Assembly: GCA_028583605.1 (NCBI GenBank)
Contig: CM053336.1
Span: 22,925,004 to 22,989,003, forward strand
Length of the DNA: 64,000 nucleotides
Direction of reading: 5' to 3'
From: Dastarcus helophoroides
Taxonomy: Eukaryota > Arthropoda > Insecta > Coleoptera > Bothrideridae
Of this stretch, positions 1 to 11,213 are shown piece after piece (position 1 is the first letter of the stretch; each line of letters opens with the position of its first letter). The notes under the pieces were generated by a model. The model had not been told where the DNA came from, made no database searches, and saw only the letters and a list, made by a program, of their open reading frames with translations. The position numbers and the translations under genes were made by a program.

Positions 1-429
1 ATCCTTTTTCTACAATATGATAATATAAAATTTGACATCCAGAAAATAGGGTTGTCATTTCTATCGCCTAGCTGCCATAACAATTTTCGCGACTATTCGA
101 TCTCTGGATTCGTGTATCTCTTGTGGATTTTCCCGTATTCCCAAGGTGTACGCGTACCAACGGATGAGAACTTTAACGTAAAACACTACCACACTGCTAT
201 ATAAACTCCTTGGTAAAATTGACGCACAACTTGATTTAACTAAAATTATTAGACCTATGAGAAAAAAATGGGAGAAACTAAACATTATTTTAAACTATTA
301 AACAATTCTTTTGATAAAAATGATAGAAAATATTAAGACGAACTTTGAAATAAAAATCATTTAAAAAATTAAAAATGATATAGTTAATGGATCCAATGCG
401 ACTTGAATTAACTTGAAGATCTTTCCTTA
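1..429. other. AT-rich sequence, nothing recognised
   Basis: No protein family, RNA gene or clear repeat boundary is recognised. A 74-codon minus-strand open frame at 61-285 has no recognisable domain and is taken as chance. Confidence 0.5.
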
Positions 430-1130
430 CTTCTTATTATTATAACTATACCCCTTGGCGTGTTAGTGATTACATTTTCAATAGTACCCTAGGGAATATT
501 TTCTCATTCTTCAATTAATGCAGTCCACAGTTGATTAAGATTGGCAAGTGAAAATCTGTTACCTCGAATATTCTTTTAAAATATTCTCATAGACTTTTAG
601 TGGGACTGATGTAGGTACGGTACTTATTTTATTAGCGGAATACCAACAACATCCAAGTAGTCAGTAACCTGTCCAACCAAGTAGAGACACACATTGTCCT
701 GCAATAATAGAAAAATTTTGACCACAAAATAGCAAATAGTATTATGCTTATTAGCTCAATAATTCGTACTCATAGACCTCTCATGTATAAGGGGCCAACT
801 CTGTATTAGCGACGAAAGGAAGCACTACAAAGCCGCCAACAAACAAAGCTCTTGGCATGCTCAGATCCTTTAGGCGATTTTAAGCTAAACCTGGTTTTAT
901 CAATGTTGACGATTTCTGGCAAATTCCACTCTTTGTACTTTGTGCCCTCTGGCAAGTAATTATTCTTTTGCTGGTCCCTTGCTTTTGATTATTTTAGATG
1001 ATATTGCAACATTTCGAAGCTTTCGTATCTCCTTTTTCAACCTATTAAAAGTTTCTGAGGGCTATTGTTTCGGAAAAGGGTAATCTCTTTGATGGGTATA
1101 GTGTGTTTTTTTTTCTCTTGATTTGGCCTT
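430..1130 (-). pseudogene. Tc1-type transposase relic
   Basis: Read on the minus strand, this holds scattered pieces of a Tc1/mariner-superfamily transposase, the DDE enzyme that cuts and pastes its own element. Visible pieces, in transposase order from high to low coordinate, are a block around 790-960 containing DKTRFSLKSPKG (equivalent to the usual DESRFSL region), a block around 600-710 with QDN followed by DYLDVVGI (second catalytic Asp region), and a C-terminal block around 490-545 reading ANLNQLWTALIEE, the usual NLxxLWxAL end. The frame breaks several times and stops occur at 495-520, so it is dead. Terminal inverted repeats were not located. The Tc1 assignment is by motif recognition only. 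Confidence 0.6.
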
Positions 1131-1745
1131 TGAATTGTAATCCTGTTCCGTTAAATACTCCTGTCATGTTATTTATTATAAAATGATTTTTTTTAAACAG
1201 AAGCAATATGATGCATCAAGTATTCCTTATCCAACAGAGTTGATTCCTATCCATCCAGTTAGTTATCCAGATAATTTTTTCTAAACCAAACGTTGTCTAA
1301 CTTTTTATTTTAAATTAGCTATTATCCACGACTTCAAATTACAGCTAATAATGTAATGAGATTATTATACAATTTATAATAATCTAGGACGCTGCCAAGT
1401 GACGAGGCGTTAGCAGAGTCGTCTAGCCACGTCCGAGATTGTTTAAATCGCTAATAATCGAGTTGTATTCAAAGCTTTATTGTATTACTGACAACGACGA
1501 CATAAAAAAAATCAACAAACTTTCAAAATGAAATATGTATCTTGGGTATTGTGATATGATATGTTACTAACGTATTATAATTGAAACTTACGTATTTTGT
1601 GCTACTAAGTTGTAACTAAGCTGCTATAATATTATGAGGTTAATAATTATTCATAAAGATTTAAATTAAAGGACACTTAATTTTCAATAATATGATAAAA
1701 TGAAACAGTTCTGGGAAATAAAGGAGCCTAATTTATATTTCGAGT

Positions 1746-1834
1746 TTCAAGTAAACTCTATAACAATTTTCGTCGAAATCTGTTCAAGAGTTCAGCCGTA
1801 AAAAGGTAAGCAGACTTATTCTCGTAGTTATATA
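1746..1834. repeat. Direct repeat copy 1 (flank of LTR piece)
   Basis: About 89 bp, starting TTTCAAGTAAACTCTATAAC and ending just before a TGTCGG LTR start, is repeated at 2688-2770. Both copies run straight into the same LTR start, so the flank and the LTR start were duplicated together. Confidence 0.75.
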
Positions 1835-2032
1835 TGTCGGAAATGTCTCAGGTGGCGGCGTGGACATTTAGATTCTTGCACGTTTACGGGGTGACGCTTT
1901 TGATTTACCACTCATAATTGCACAATTTATTGTTGTTGACACAAATAACAAACTTAACTTAACTTAATATAATAGTCTAAATAAGAATTGTCAATAAGTA
2001 AGTCTCAGAATTAATCGATAGAGTTCGGCAAA
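1835..2032. repeat. LTR fragment, TGTCGG family
   Basis: This matches the first 210 or so bases of the solo LTR at 36393-36770: the TGTCGG start, the TTTACGGGGTGACGCTTTTG block and the TTAATCGATAGAG block. It breaks off after the last block and lacks the CCGACA end, so it is a truncated LTR. Confidence 0.75.
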
Positions 2033-2687
2033 TTGCTGACTTTTTCAAAATTATTATTATTATTAAAAATTTCCATTCTCTCTTTAAAAAAACCTATGAA
2101 CTGTTCTTGTGAAAAGGGTTTAGTACCTACCATTTGAGATTTGAGAGTGGAGTGGTTTTTAATAGTCCTCAATAGTGTAAGTGTGACCGATCTTTGATAT
2201 CCTTCATTCTCTTGGGTAAAATTTTTCTTATCTAGTTAGTTAGATCCTCAAGTGACAGTTGCCCCATTTTTATAATAGGCATTCCCACTGATATATGGTA
2301 CAAAAAATAATACGATACCGTATTTATATAAACTATTTGCGGCCAGCAAGATAAAACAGTCAGACACACTAAGTAATCACAGTAATATAGACCTAATTTT
2401 CTATCTTTCCATAAATGGCTAGAGATTCTTTTAAGAAGGATCTGGTTGCTGCCGTTGGAAAAAAGAGGAAGCTAAAAGCGACGACTGATATTGCGACTTT
2501 GAAAAAATAACACAAGAGGGCAATTTTACAAAATCTTGTATAGTTCGCGAATGTCTTGGATCTAGTAGTGGGATCAATTTATTTTGCTGATAACCGCAGC
2601 TCCTGCACTGATAGTGTGCCTATGGAACCACCACAGTACCGTTGACCCGACCCCTGAAATTTTAGTAAGAAAATCTTGCAATAAAGT
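2033..2687. other. Unassigned spacer with a small Lys-rich ORF
   Basis: No family is recognised. A 31-codon plus-strand frame from the ATG at 2415 to the TAA at 2508-2510 is rich in Lys (starts MARDSFKKDL). It has no recognisable domain and is followed by further stops, so it is noted but not called a gene. Confidence 0.35.
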
Positions 2688-2770
2688 TTCAAGTAAACTC
2701 TATAACAATTTTCGTCGAAATCTGTTCAGTAGTTCAGCCGTGAAAAGGTAAGTATTCTCGTAGTTATATA
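2688..2770. repeat. Direct repeat copy 2 (flank of LTR element)
   Basis: Second copy of the segment at 1746-1834. It ends in TATA directly before TGTCGG at 2771, and the same TATA follows CCGACA at 4085, so this copy is the insertion-site flank of the LTR element. Confidence 0.75.
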
Positions 2771-4085
2771 TGTCGGAGATGTCTCAGGTGGCAGACTTCA
2801 CAACGGCTAAGGTTTCAAGTTCATATGAATGATAACGAGACTCGGTCGGGGTGGTCCTCTTACTAAAATACGCAATAACATGAAGCTTAGGGCCTCTCTT
2901 TTGAAACAAAATTGGCCCAAATCCTTCAGAACTGGCATCTGTATATAATTCAGTCGGTAATTCAACCATTTAACAAATTTTGAGGAAGAACTGATTAATT
3001 TGTACAGAGGCGTAGCTATTGTCGAAAACTTCGGAATACATTGACGAAAATAAGATGCTAAACCCAAAAACTGTTGGACTTGTTTTACAGTTCTAGGTAT
3101 CGGAGTATTCAATAAACAAATTCTAAATTACTTCTGTTGTTAGAATTTGAGTCGAGCTAAAGGACGAGCCACTAGCAATGCCTTTTAAGGAAGCAAAATT
3201 ACTAAATCTTTTTCCGCTAAAATGACCCGCGAGATTTTCTCAGACAAGAAAACATCGGAGCCTGTGTCAAATAAAAAAGGAAAGGTCTCACCAGTTCTCA
3301 GTCGCAGATTTCCTTCAGGCAAGGAAATAGTATGGAAACATTAATTATTCTCTTTTGGTGCTGCTTCCGTTGGTTATCCTTGATGGGACAATGGGGCGAA
3401 ATGTGTCCAGTTTTACCACATTAAAAATAGGTGATGACTAAAGAGCTGTGTTCCGGTTGGATTGGACTGCAAGGACAGATGATGACTTAAAGATGCACGT
3501 CCTGGATCTATCACCAAATCGAAGGCACTTATGACATCTTCCAGAAAAGGGCAATGGCATTGATTTTCCAGGATGATGCGGTGACATCGTATGACGCTTC
3601 AAATTAGTATGATGACTAGGAGGATATAGCGTCGGGCGTTTGATGAATTTTCCTTCCATTATGTTGCAGAATGTTGGAATGTCTTTGGGCAAGTCTGTTT
3701 GAAATCTCCTGCGGGCGTATTCGCGTGGACGTTTCGATTCTCGCTCGTTTACGGGGTGACGCTTTTGATTTTTTTTTTTGATTTGCCACTTATAATTGCA
3801 CAATTTATTGTTGTTGACACAAATATCAAACTTAACTTTATTTAAAATGGTCCATAATAATTTAAATAAGAATTGTCAATAATATAATTGGTAAGTCTCA
3901 GAATTAATCGATAGAGCTCGGCAGTTCGCAAGTTGCACACCGCGTATCGATCTATCCTGTCTCGATCGTCACCGCAATCTGTCTCACCAAACGCTGTGCT
4001 GGTCTCGTTCCGCCCGCCAAGGGAAAAGGTCCCTGGGTGCTCCAGATACGTTAATTCTCTGAGACCAGTGGGGTATCCGCCGACA
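2771..4085 (-). mobile_element. Internally deleted Gypsy-type LTR retrotransposon
   Basis: The element begins TGTCGG at 2771 and ends CCGACA at 4085, with TATA on both sides (2767-2770 and 4086-4089), a 4-bp target duplication. The right LTR (about 3724-4085) matches the solo LTR at 36393-36770 but lacks its first 28 or so bases. The left LTR is cut down to its first 23 or so bases. Between them lie minus-strand gag, protease, RT and RNase H relics, so transcription would have run right to left. Integrase was not seen. The extra T-run at 3771-3780 in the right LTR is absent from the solo copy. Confidence 0.75.
2784..3803 (-). pseudogene. Gag-pol remnants of Gypsy-type element
   Basis: Minus-strand reading from 3803 down. 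First comes a basic gag tail with a damaged zinc knuckle (CHKC followed by a late C; the His is not clear) near 3480-3540. Next is an aspartic protease site, DTGSDVFLSE, at about 3230-3275. Then follows a piece of the RT C-terminal region with VKQVQQFLGLASYFRQC (about 3040-3090), and finally an RNase H start with TDASSEGFGPILFQKR (about 2895-2950). These are the usual Ty3/Gypsy signatures in the usual order. The bulk of RT, most of RNase H and integrase are missing, and the pieces are in different frames, so nothing functional could be made. Confidence 0.75.
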
Positions 4086-4685
4086 TATATTATTTGGGAT
4101 TTCTGACTTTAGAAAGTTGAAATATTAAAAAAAATTGATCAGTTATGGGGACTGCCGACAGAAGTAAAAACCTAAAACTATGTAATACCAGTGATTTATT
4201 TAATTTTTAAATTGTAATATTAAAAATGAAAATTTGGGTTACTGCATATTAAAAAACCTGTCACACTATCTAAATTTCATATTTGCAGAGTAACACTTAA
4301 TTTGAATTATCTCAATAAATATTGCCAATAATGAATTACTACAGTCTTCATTGGATGAGTCGATATGCAAAATAGGTTTCAATTTAGTTTAAAAATTTAT
4401 GTATCTGTCAACAAATGCTTCATATGCAGCTTTTTACGTCACTTGTATTTATAAAGAAATAGTTCTCTACATGAAAAGGATACATAAAACTTTAATGAAA
4501 AAAAAAAAAAAATAAAAATCCTCAAGGTGTTATAATTATTAATACCCCTTGAAACTCCATGTGATTTTAGAAAATCTCCTTCCAGCTTCAGTTAAACTGA
4601 GTAAATGTTTAAAACATTTTTAGTCGCTCATCACAGCCCCACAATTGCCTTCTTGAAGTTCCTAATTCATTAGATTTCAACTGCC
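4086..4685. other. AT-rich spacer, nothing recognised
   Basis: No coding or repeat signature is recognised. It contains a run of A at 4498-4512. Confidence 0.4.
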
Positions 4686-4724
4686 TTCTTTATAATCTTC
4701 GTCTCACTCACGAAACGGTAACCG

Positions 4725-5258
4725 TAGAAGTAGAAGTACCAAAAAGGGTTAATCCAAAGATCATTATTGTTGGAATAGATAAAGAGGAATTCAAGAAGAA
4801 CAAGGATGAAATAAATAACTGAAAACTCAGAGCTGATCATTTTATATTTGAAACTATTGCATGTACCAAAATTAATAAAGAAAATTTTAATATAATTGTT
4901 GAAACAGATCCAACTACTTTTGCATATTTAATGTCCAAAGAAGAGCAAAATCTGCATGTAGGATGGAGGAATTGTAGGATGTTTGAACATTTTAGCGTAA
5001 GAAGATGTTTTAAATGTGCGGGATATGGGCATGAAGCAAAAAACTGCAATGAAAATGTTACATGTGTATTTTGTGCCGACATACAAGTCATACAAGAGTT
5101 AATTGTAGAAATGAAGAAGCGAAATGTATAAATTGTGTGAAGGCAAATAAAAAATTCAGTCTTAATTTAGACTCTAGTCATGCGGCTACTGATAGGAGAT
5201 GTGAGGGTTATATTAAGATTATTGAATCCATTAAAAAGAAAACTGCATATACCATATA
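4725..5258 (+). pseudogene. LINE ORF1 remnant with CCHC zinc knuckles
   Basis: This encodes part of a nucleic-acid-binding gag-like protein. One knuckle, CFKCAGYGHEAKNC, has the C-x2-C-x4-H-x4-C spacing (about 5007-5048). A second, more damaged set of Cys/His residues (CILCRHTSHTRVNC, then CINC) follows in another frame at about 5062-5150. The reading frame therefore shifts near 5060. A stop at 4818-4820 breaks the N-terminal part. It lies directly upstream of the endonuclease region. Confidence 0.7.
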
Positions 5259-5284
5259 GCAATTACTAAACACAAATGGCATAT

Positions 5285-7520
5285 TTTTAACTTTCTTCAA
5301 TGCTCAAAGTTTTTCTAAAAATAGAGATGAAATTCTAAATTATGTAAATAATTATCAGCCAAATTTGCTATGCCTAACCGAAACATGTATAACAGAAAAT
5401 ATATGTGATAGTGAACTAAACATAAAATACTATACTTTACTTCGCTGTAGCTCAAGTAGGCGACATACTGGAGGGGTGGTAATATATATAAAAAACAACA
5501 TAAAATTTAGTAACGTCAAAACATATATAATTGATATGAAACTCTGGCTACTAGCTGTTAAAGTCTATGTAAATAACGTTCCTTACTGTATAGTTACAAT
5601 CTATCGATCTCCAAGCTGTAACCCAAATATATTCTTAGATAAATTTTATGAGTGGTTAGACTCTTACTTGGATAGTAATAAAAGCAGTAATATAATTATC
5701 GCTGGAGATTTTAATATAAATTGGTGTTCAAATAATTCTGTTAAAAAGAACCTTAAATCCAATATGCAAAATAGAGGGTTAAAACAGTTCGTCAAAGAAT
5801 TCACGGGAACTACGAATATTAGTAAAACGTTGATAGATTTAGTAATAAGTAATGATTACACATTAAATGTATATGTAGAACAGGACTATATTATTACGGA
5901 CCATTCCATAATTCAAGTTAAATTAAAGCAAAATGAATATGTAAATAAATGTGTAACTATGCTCAGTAGGGGTAAAATAAATTTTGATTAAATGACAGAA
6001 CTGTTGATTAAAAAAGAATGGGAATATAGTATCACAAATGTTAGTTTAGTTAGTGAAGTTTTTATAGAAAATATCATTTCTCCATTAGATAAAGTAGCTC
6101 CAATAAAGGAAATTAAGGTTAAATCTAAGCAAAATTCATGGTTTGATAAAAAATGTAAAGAAACTGTAGTAACTAAAAACAAGGCATATAAAAAATATTC
6201 TTTTACTAGAGAGAAAAGCGATTGGGATAATTATAAAGTATGTAGAAATAATCTTTTTAAAGTGATACGAAATGCAAAGTGTAATTTTTACAAGAAAATG
6301 ATCGATGACAATAAGAAAAACAGTAAGCAAATGTGGAAGCACTTAAAGGAGATGGTTGGTAATAAAAATCAAACGATTAACAGTTTCCAAAATGGGATGT
6401 ATTAAATAAATACTATATAGGCAGTATTAAGGCTATAATTACAAGCATTGATTCTAATAACGTAGATAGAAACAATATCTTGAATACTATATCGCAATAT
6501 GAGTGTACAATGTCAACTGTTGCCAAAATATCGTTGCAAGACTTATATAAACTTATAACTAGCAAAGTTAAAAATTTCAGTACTGACGAAATAAGTTTAC
6601 CTATTGTAAAAAATTTGTTTCACGTCCTAGGATATCCTTTTGTAAATTTGATAAATCTGAGCTTAGAGATGGGAATTGTGCCAGAATGTTTCAAAATATC
6701 AACTATAAGACCTATACCTAAAGCTGTAAATACAAATCGGACCGAATAGCTACGGCCCATAAATATGCTGCCCTTTTGCGAGAAAATCCTAGAACAGGTA
6801 GTCTTTAATCAAGTTATAAAGTATATAAACGTTAACAACATTTTTATGCATCTACCAATCGGGATTTCGAGGTAATCATTCATGCGAACCTGCTCTTCAG
6901 TATGTTATTTCAGAATGGAAATATAAAATTGATAAAAAACGCTTTGGAGTATGTGCAGTTTTTATTGATCCAAAAAGAGCATTTGAAACTATAGATCGAG
7001 ATATTTTGTTACTGAAACTTAAAAAATATGGACTTAAAGAAAATGTGTTAAAATGGTTTAAGAGTTACCTTTCTAATTGCTATCAATGTACCAAAATAGG
7101 AAATACTAAATCTTCATTGGAAATAAATAACTTTGGAGTTTCTCAAGGAAGTGTATTAGGGCCGCTATTATTTATATTATATATGAATGATATAGAAAAT
7201 ATCCTAAAGAAATGTAGAATTCATCTCTTTGCAGATGATACCCTAATATATTATGCGCATGATGATTCTAATGAATTAATATCTACTATGAATGAGGAAC
7301 TTAAAATGTTTACAAATAAATTTAAATGTAACAAACTAAAAGTAAACGAACTGAAATCTAAATAGATAAGTAACAATTACTGGTACAATATATTTAAGAA
7401 ATTAAATTAAAAAATTGAAATAAATGATCAAAATGTAGAGCAGGTAGACCAAATAAAATATCTAGGTTTTACAATTGACAGAGAACTAAAGTTTACAAGT
7501 CATATAGATTTCTAGAAAAT
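5285..7520 (+). pseudogene. LINE ORF2 remnant: endonuclease and reverse transcriptase
   Basis: This is the target-cutting and copying enzyme of the LINE. The endonuclease domain (about 5290-5990) shows NAQSF, LCLTETC, GGVVIYIK, IYRSP, IAGDFNINW and the final SDH-like DHS of exonuclease-endonuclease-phosphatase folds. A linker follows (5992-6400), then the RT (about 6600-7365) with a GVSQGSVLGPLLFILYMND block and the catalytic FADD box at 7231-7242. A thumb-like tail with IKYLGFTIDRELKF ends near 7500. Stops at 5989, 6403, 6747 and around 6870 and frame changes between blocks make it inactive. No RNase H domain was seen. Confidence 0.8.
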
Positions 7521-7689
7521 GAGCATGTAAAATTATTGTTTGATATAATTCAATTCATGAGTAATGTATTAGATCATTTGCTAAATAAAATATTTACTTA
7601 CTGCTTACTTACTCCTTATCGTTAATTTCTAATTGTTACCTGCACGAGATGCCAATCTCAAAGAAAAAGATTTTCCGTTCCTTAATTTA

Positions 7690-8760
7690 GAGCACAATTT
7701 TTTTATTTCGCTTGTAAAAAATCGAATTGGAGACCCGGTTGTCCTTTGCTTTATTGATCATTTTCTATTTTCAATCTAAATTCTGACCGATTTTCTGTTA
7801 ACAAGTCTTTAAAATATTTCTCCCATCCATTTGATTGAACCGTACTTCTAAGATCTCTACCTCTTTCCTTCGGTATGTTTTTAATTACTCTCCAACTCGA
7901 AGAATTTCGTGGGATCTCGCAGCTGTCGAATTTTTTATAAAAATCCAATTATCTCAAAAACCATAACATTGTTATCCAAAGTGGCCTTAAAATATCAAAT
8001 AAAATCATAAAATGCAAAAATATATAGGGTGCCTTATTTTAAAATAACGAAGTTGGTGTCAACTTCCGATATAAGCGGAAGTACTAAAACTTTACAAATA
8101 TTTTAGTTGTGTTGGCCTTGTCGAATTTGCTGAGTTTTTAAATTTTCAAATTTTTAAGATAACTACTTTGTCAGATATCGATTGCGGCGATTCTCATTGG
8201 GACACACTGTATGTATTAATGCGTGTACATTGTCTTGTCTCACGTTTCGTTCTTTTTCTGTTTGATCATCTTACGGACCCTTGCTTGAGCTTCTTTGTAT
8301 GCTACTTTGTCACAAGTTTTTTTGAGCTGAGGCATCGTTGACATTTTCCTCTTTTATTCTTTATTTCTTTTTCAGTTTCGTGATCTCACGAGTACGGCTT
8401 TTCATTATTGCTTTTGATGTACAGTCCAAGAGCTTCTAAGGTGACCGAGTGTATACCCTTCATAATGTAATCGCAGATGTTCTTCTACATCTCTGAATGT
8501 TTTTGACTATAGTAACTGGTCTAGCCTATTATGGTATAACGTTTTTATGCTATAATGTTCTAAATTTAATAGATTGTATTTTGCTTTCTTAATTGTTTTA
8601 TTTTCCTCTTTGTTATCTTTTAACTCCTTCTTTCTATGCAGCAACGATATCTTCGAACCTAGAAAGTAATGGTCATTTCCGTATGATATACTTCTATATG
8701 CCCTGATATATCTAATGTATATATGTGATCTCTGTTTTATTATCATATAGTCAATTACAG
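7690..8760 (-). pseudogene. LINE relic (endonuclease-RT linker), minus strand
   Basis: The minus-strand reading from 8760 down gives a segment starting MIIKQRSHIYIRYIRAYRS with YGNDHYFLGSKI. It looks like the end of a LINE endonuclease of the type often annotated as craniofacial-development-protein-like. A Lys-rich linker with KVAYKEAQARVRKMIK follows (8230-8320), then a piece with WRVIKNIP and GWEKYFKDLLTEN (7790-7900), typical of the segment just before RT. The three blocks are in order but in different frames with stops between. The RT itself is absent. Recognition is by pattern memory, so the clade is left open. Confidence 0.55.
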
Positions 8761-8764
8761 ACTA

Positions 8765-9600
8765 TAGACCTTTTGTTTAATCTGTCGATCTTTTTTTTCA
8801 AATTTTTAGTTAAAACCTGATTTTTTTTAAAGTTTACTGTTAAGCTGTCAAAACTTTGCTTCCCTTTTGAAATTTTTGGGCTGAATTTAGTTTTTCAGTT
8901 TTTGGAAAAAAGGTTTAAATTTTAAAATGATTCGAAATTAAAAGAGAAAAAAGTATATTAAAAAAATATCCTGGAATTTAAAAATATGAAAAAAACCAAT
9001 TATTAGTTTAGTTTTTTAGCAACTAAAGGTGGTACACTGCAACTTTGAGTCATTTGAGGCATTACCACCCCATGTGTCACCGGAAGGTGGTGACATGATA
9101 TTGTCATCATGTTTCCTTCTCTGGTATGTGAATCAATCTTTATACAGTCTGCTGAACGTTTCTCGATTTGTAAAAACTATTGAAAATTTTTTAATTTTAA
9201 TTTTTTTTTTAATGAAGACATATTCAATGGCCTACAGCACAATTACATTATACATCGTCCAATCCTCCTCGCTTTTAAGAATAGCCTGGTACTCTTTGGG
9301 CATGTTTTATATAGGTTTTTCCAGTGTTTAATTATTTGGTTTTTTATCAGTTATTTACACACAATTTTAGATTATAAAACGCACTATTATTTGTGCAACA
9401 AGAGCGGATATGATGTCCATATCGCAAGAGAACGAAGTTTGCCTTAATCGTTCGAGTTGTACAGCGAATTTTTCCCACGACTACGATCCCCCAAAAACAA
9501 AAATACGATTTAACAAATATTTTTTTCGTTAAATACGTCAACTTGACAAATTCTATGGTATAATTTTGAACCTAAAAATGACATTCGTTCGTGACATTCG
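8765..9600. other. AT-rich spacer, nothing recognised
   Basis: A 100-codon open frame at 9029-9331 is rich in Leu, Ile and Phe but matches no family I recognise. The rest is A/T-rich with short degenerate AAATTTT-like runs. Confidence 0.4.
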
Positions 9601-9608
9601 CAGGGTCG

Positions 9609-9660
9609 TGATTGGTCAATTTCATATCCACACTAGTGTGGATATGAAATCGACCAATCA
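9609..9660. repeat. Loopless 52-bp palindrome
   Basis: Two 26-base arms (9609-9634 and 9635-9660), with one mismatched pair, meet at CACT/AGTG with no loop. Each arm contains ATTGGTC and ATTTCATATCCACACT. It is probably the centre of a small inverted-repeat element. Confidence 0.85.
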
Positions 9661-10103
9661 CTACGCGACTTACGTTATATCCGTTCACTAGACTGATATG
9701 GCCTATCTATCCTGCTCGCAAGTTATAAAGAAAACAGTGAATATGCGGGTGTGAGTGAGAATAATTTATTTCACACTAAATTCGAAACTTTATTTCATCT
9801 CCTTTGAACCTTTCTTAGCAAGAGAATTTACCATCATTTTTTCTTAATGAATTTTTAGATCACGAAAGGAGCCTCTGGTTTAAATTTTGTGCTTCCAGCT
9901 TCTATAGTTAAGATTATGTGTTGATAAGACAGATGGTCAGTAGATGAGGAAATTTTTCCGTAACACATTCGCTGCCAACTACGGAAAAACTAGTAGTTAG
10001 TGCCTCATTTTGTATGTCAACTGCAAGCTACCTCGCAAAACAATAATTATAATTGGTATTTTTGTAGTTCTTTATGGGAAGTTTGTTTAAAATGTGCTAA
10101 CAA

Positions 10104-10260
10104 AGGCTTCCACGACCATAGTCAGTACAGGATATACCTCTTCTGGGATGAGACCTTATTAAAGAACTACCAAAAATGTTCAATATTTCGCAAACCGTTG
10201 TAGGGGGCTTCTATAGAAACAAAAGAAAAAATAACTGAACATTACAAAACTTTCAAGCAA
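10104..10260. repeat. Copy of the inverted-repeat family also at 62723-63000
   Basis: The segment carrying GGCTTCCACGACCATAGTC, GTACAGGATATACCTCTTC and AAAGAACTACCAAAAATGTT matches the reverse complement of 62940-63000 and then the arm at 62730-62786, followed by the same A-rich inner segment. Only one arm of the palindromic family is clear here. Confidence 0.7.
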
Positions 10261-10370
10261 AATATACAAAAATGGAAAAATAAAAAACCAAATTCAAAAC
10301 AGCAGAGCACAGTAAATCAGTATGTGCACCACAGACAAAACTCCTCTGCATTGAAAATTGGTACATGGAC

Positions 10371-10414
10371 AAAAATCTTCTCGCGGGCCGTATGAGGCCC
10401 GCGAGAATATTTTT
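10371..10414. repeat. GC-rich hairpin
   Basis: Arms 10371-10389 and 10396-10414 pair over 19 positions with one mismatch around a 6-base loop. The inner 12 pairs (TTCTCGCGGGCC) are perfect and strikingly GC-rich for this AT-rich surrounding. Function unknown. Confidence 0.85.
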
Positions 10415-10461
10415 GGTAATCCTTGGTTTAGACCGAAGAGAATGGTAACTCAGTAATATCC

Positions 10462-10510
10462 ACCATACCAGAGGCGAAGTTTTTTAGAAGAGTTTCGCCT
10501 CTTGTATGGT
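10462..10510. repeat. Second adjacent hairpin
   Basis: ACCATAC and GAGGCGAA (10462-10478) pair with TTCGCCTC and GTATGGT (10493-10510) around a 14-base loop. It lies 47 bases after the GC-rich hairpin, so the two may belong to one small element. Confidence 0.75.
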
Positions 10511-10575
10511 AGACTTATTTTAACGATCAGAGTCAATCCTATCAGGAATTTTTGTTTTGCTTATTCTAAGAATAT

Positions 10576-10926
10576 TGTAACGCAATGTAAATAGATGAAA
10601 TAGGATTTAGAATAGAATTGTAGAATTGAGAAAATAAAAAAAGTTAGCGGCCGCGATAACGAAACAAACGGCAGATAAGCGTTCCAGAAATTTCGGCATT
10701 CGATAAGCCTTACCTGCCAAAAATTCTGGAAGCCGCGGGCCGAAACTATAAAAAGGCGGTCAGTTTTCCCTCGAGTCAGTCAGTTAGAAGCAAGTGCAAT
10801 AAGTTGGTTAGCAATTAGTCAATAATTAGTGAGTTACTGTTCAGTTGAAGTGTGTCGAGTTAATTCAGTAATAAAGTGGGTATAATCTATCACGTGTATC
10901 AATTCGAACCGATAACGCACATAACA
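10576..10926 (+). mobile_element. Solo LTR, Gypsy family (GCGGCCGCGATAA type)
   Basis: A 351-bp solo LTR starting TGTAACG and ending ATAACA, flanked by ATAT on both sides (10572-10575 and 10927-10930). It shares with the LTRs at 31414, 34696 and 56995 the blocks GCGGCCGCGATAA, GGCAGATAAGCG and, near the end, ACCGATAACGC. A TATA-like ACTATAAAAAGG at about 10745 followed by a CAGTCAGTTAG stretch is the likely retroelement promoter. Homologous recombination between two LTRs would leave this structure. Confidence 0.85.
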
Positions 10927-10930
10927 ATAT

Positions 10931-11210
10931 ATTGAAAATAGGAAAGAGATTTTGCTGTTTGCCAATTTAAAAAAAAAAAGTACTATTCTTGCTAAGAAAA
11001 CTTTATGCCCTGCCTTGTTCTTTTTAGAACATTTCTTATATTGTTCTTGCAGCAGAAACAAGTCAAGAACAGGAAAGAGCAAGACAAGTAAAATTCCTGA
11101 AACGCTTATTATTACCGTTAGCGTTAAAAGACATATTATTTAAATGGCAAATTTGTTTAAAAATTATAACACAAAAGACATATTTCTTGGATGTATCTAT
11201 TCAAATTCTA
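10931..11210. other. Spacer, nothing recognised
   Basis: Short overlapping open frames occur on both strands but no family is recognised. Confidence 0.35.
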
Positions 11211-11213
11211 ATA

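Larger units (their letters stand above)
4690..7545 (+). mobile_element. LINE (non-LTR retrotransposon), decayed
   Basis: A plus-strand element in the order zinc-knuckle ORF1, apurinic-type endonuclease, reverse transcriptase. ORF1 and ORF2 are both broken by stops and frameshifts. The GVSQGSVLGPLLF and FADDT RT motifs and the LCLTETC endonuclease start fit a CR1- or Jockey-group LINE; the clade is not decided. The 3' end is set where RT homology fades near 7520-7545. No poly-A tail or target duplication was identified, so the ends are approximate. Confidence 0.8.

Noticed and set aside
9029..9331. 100-codon hydrophobic ORF
   Set aside because: No recognisable domain, no paralogue or splice support, and A/T-rich composition makes Phe/Leu/Ile frames likely by chance.
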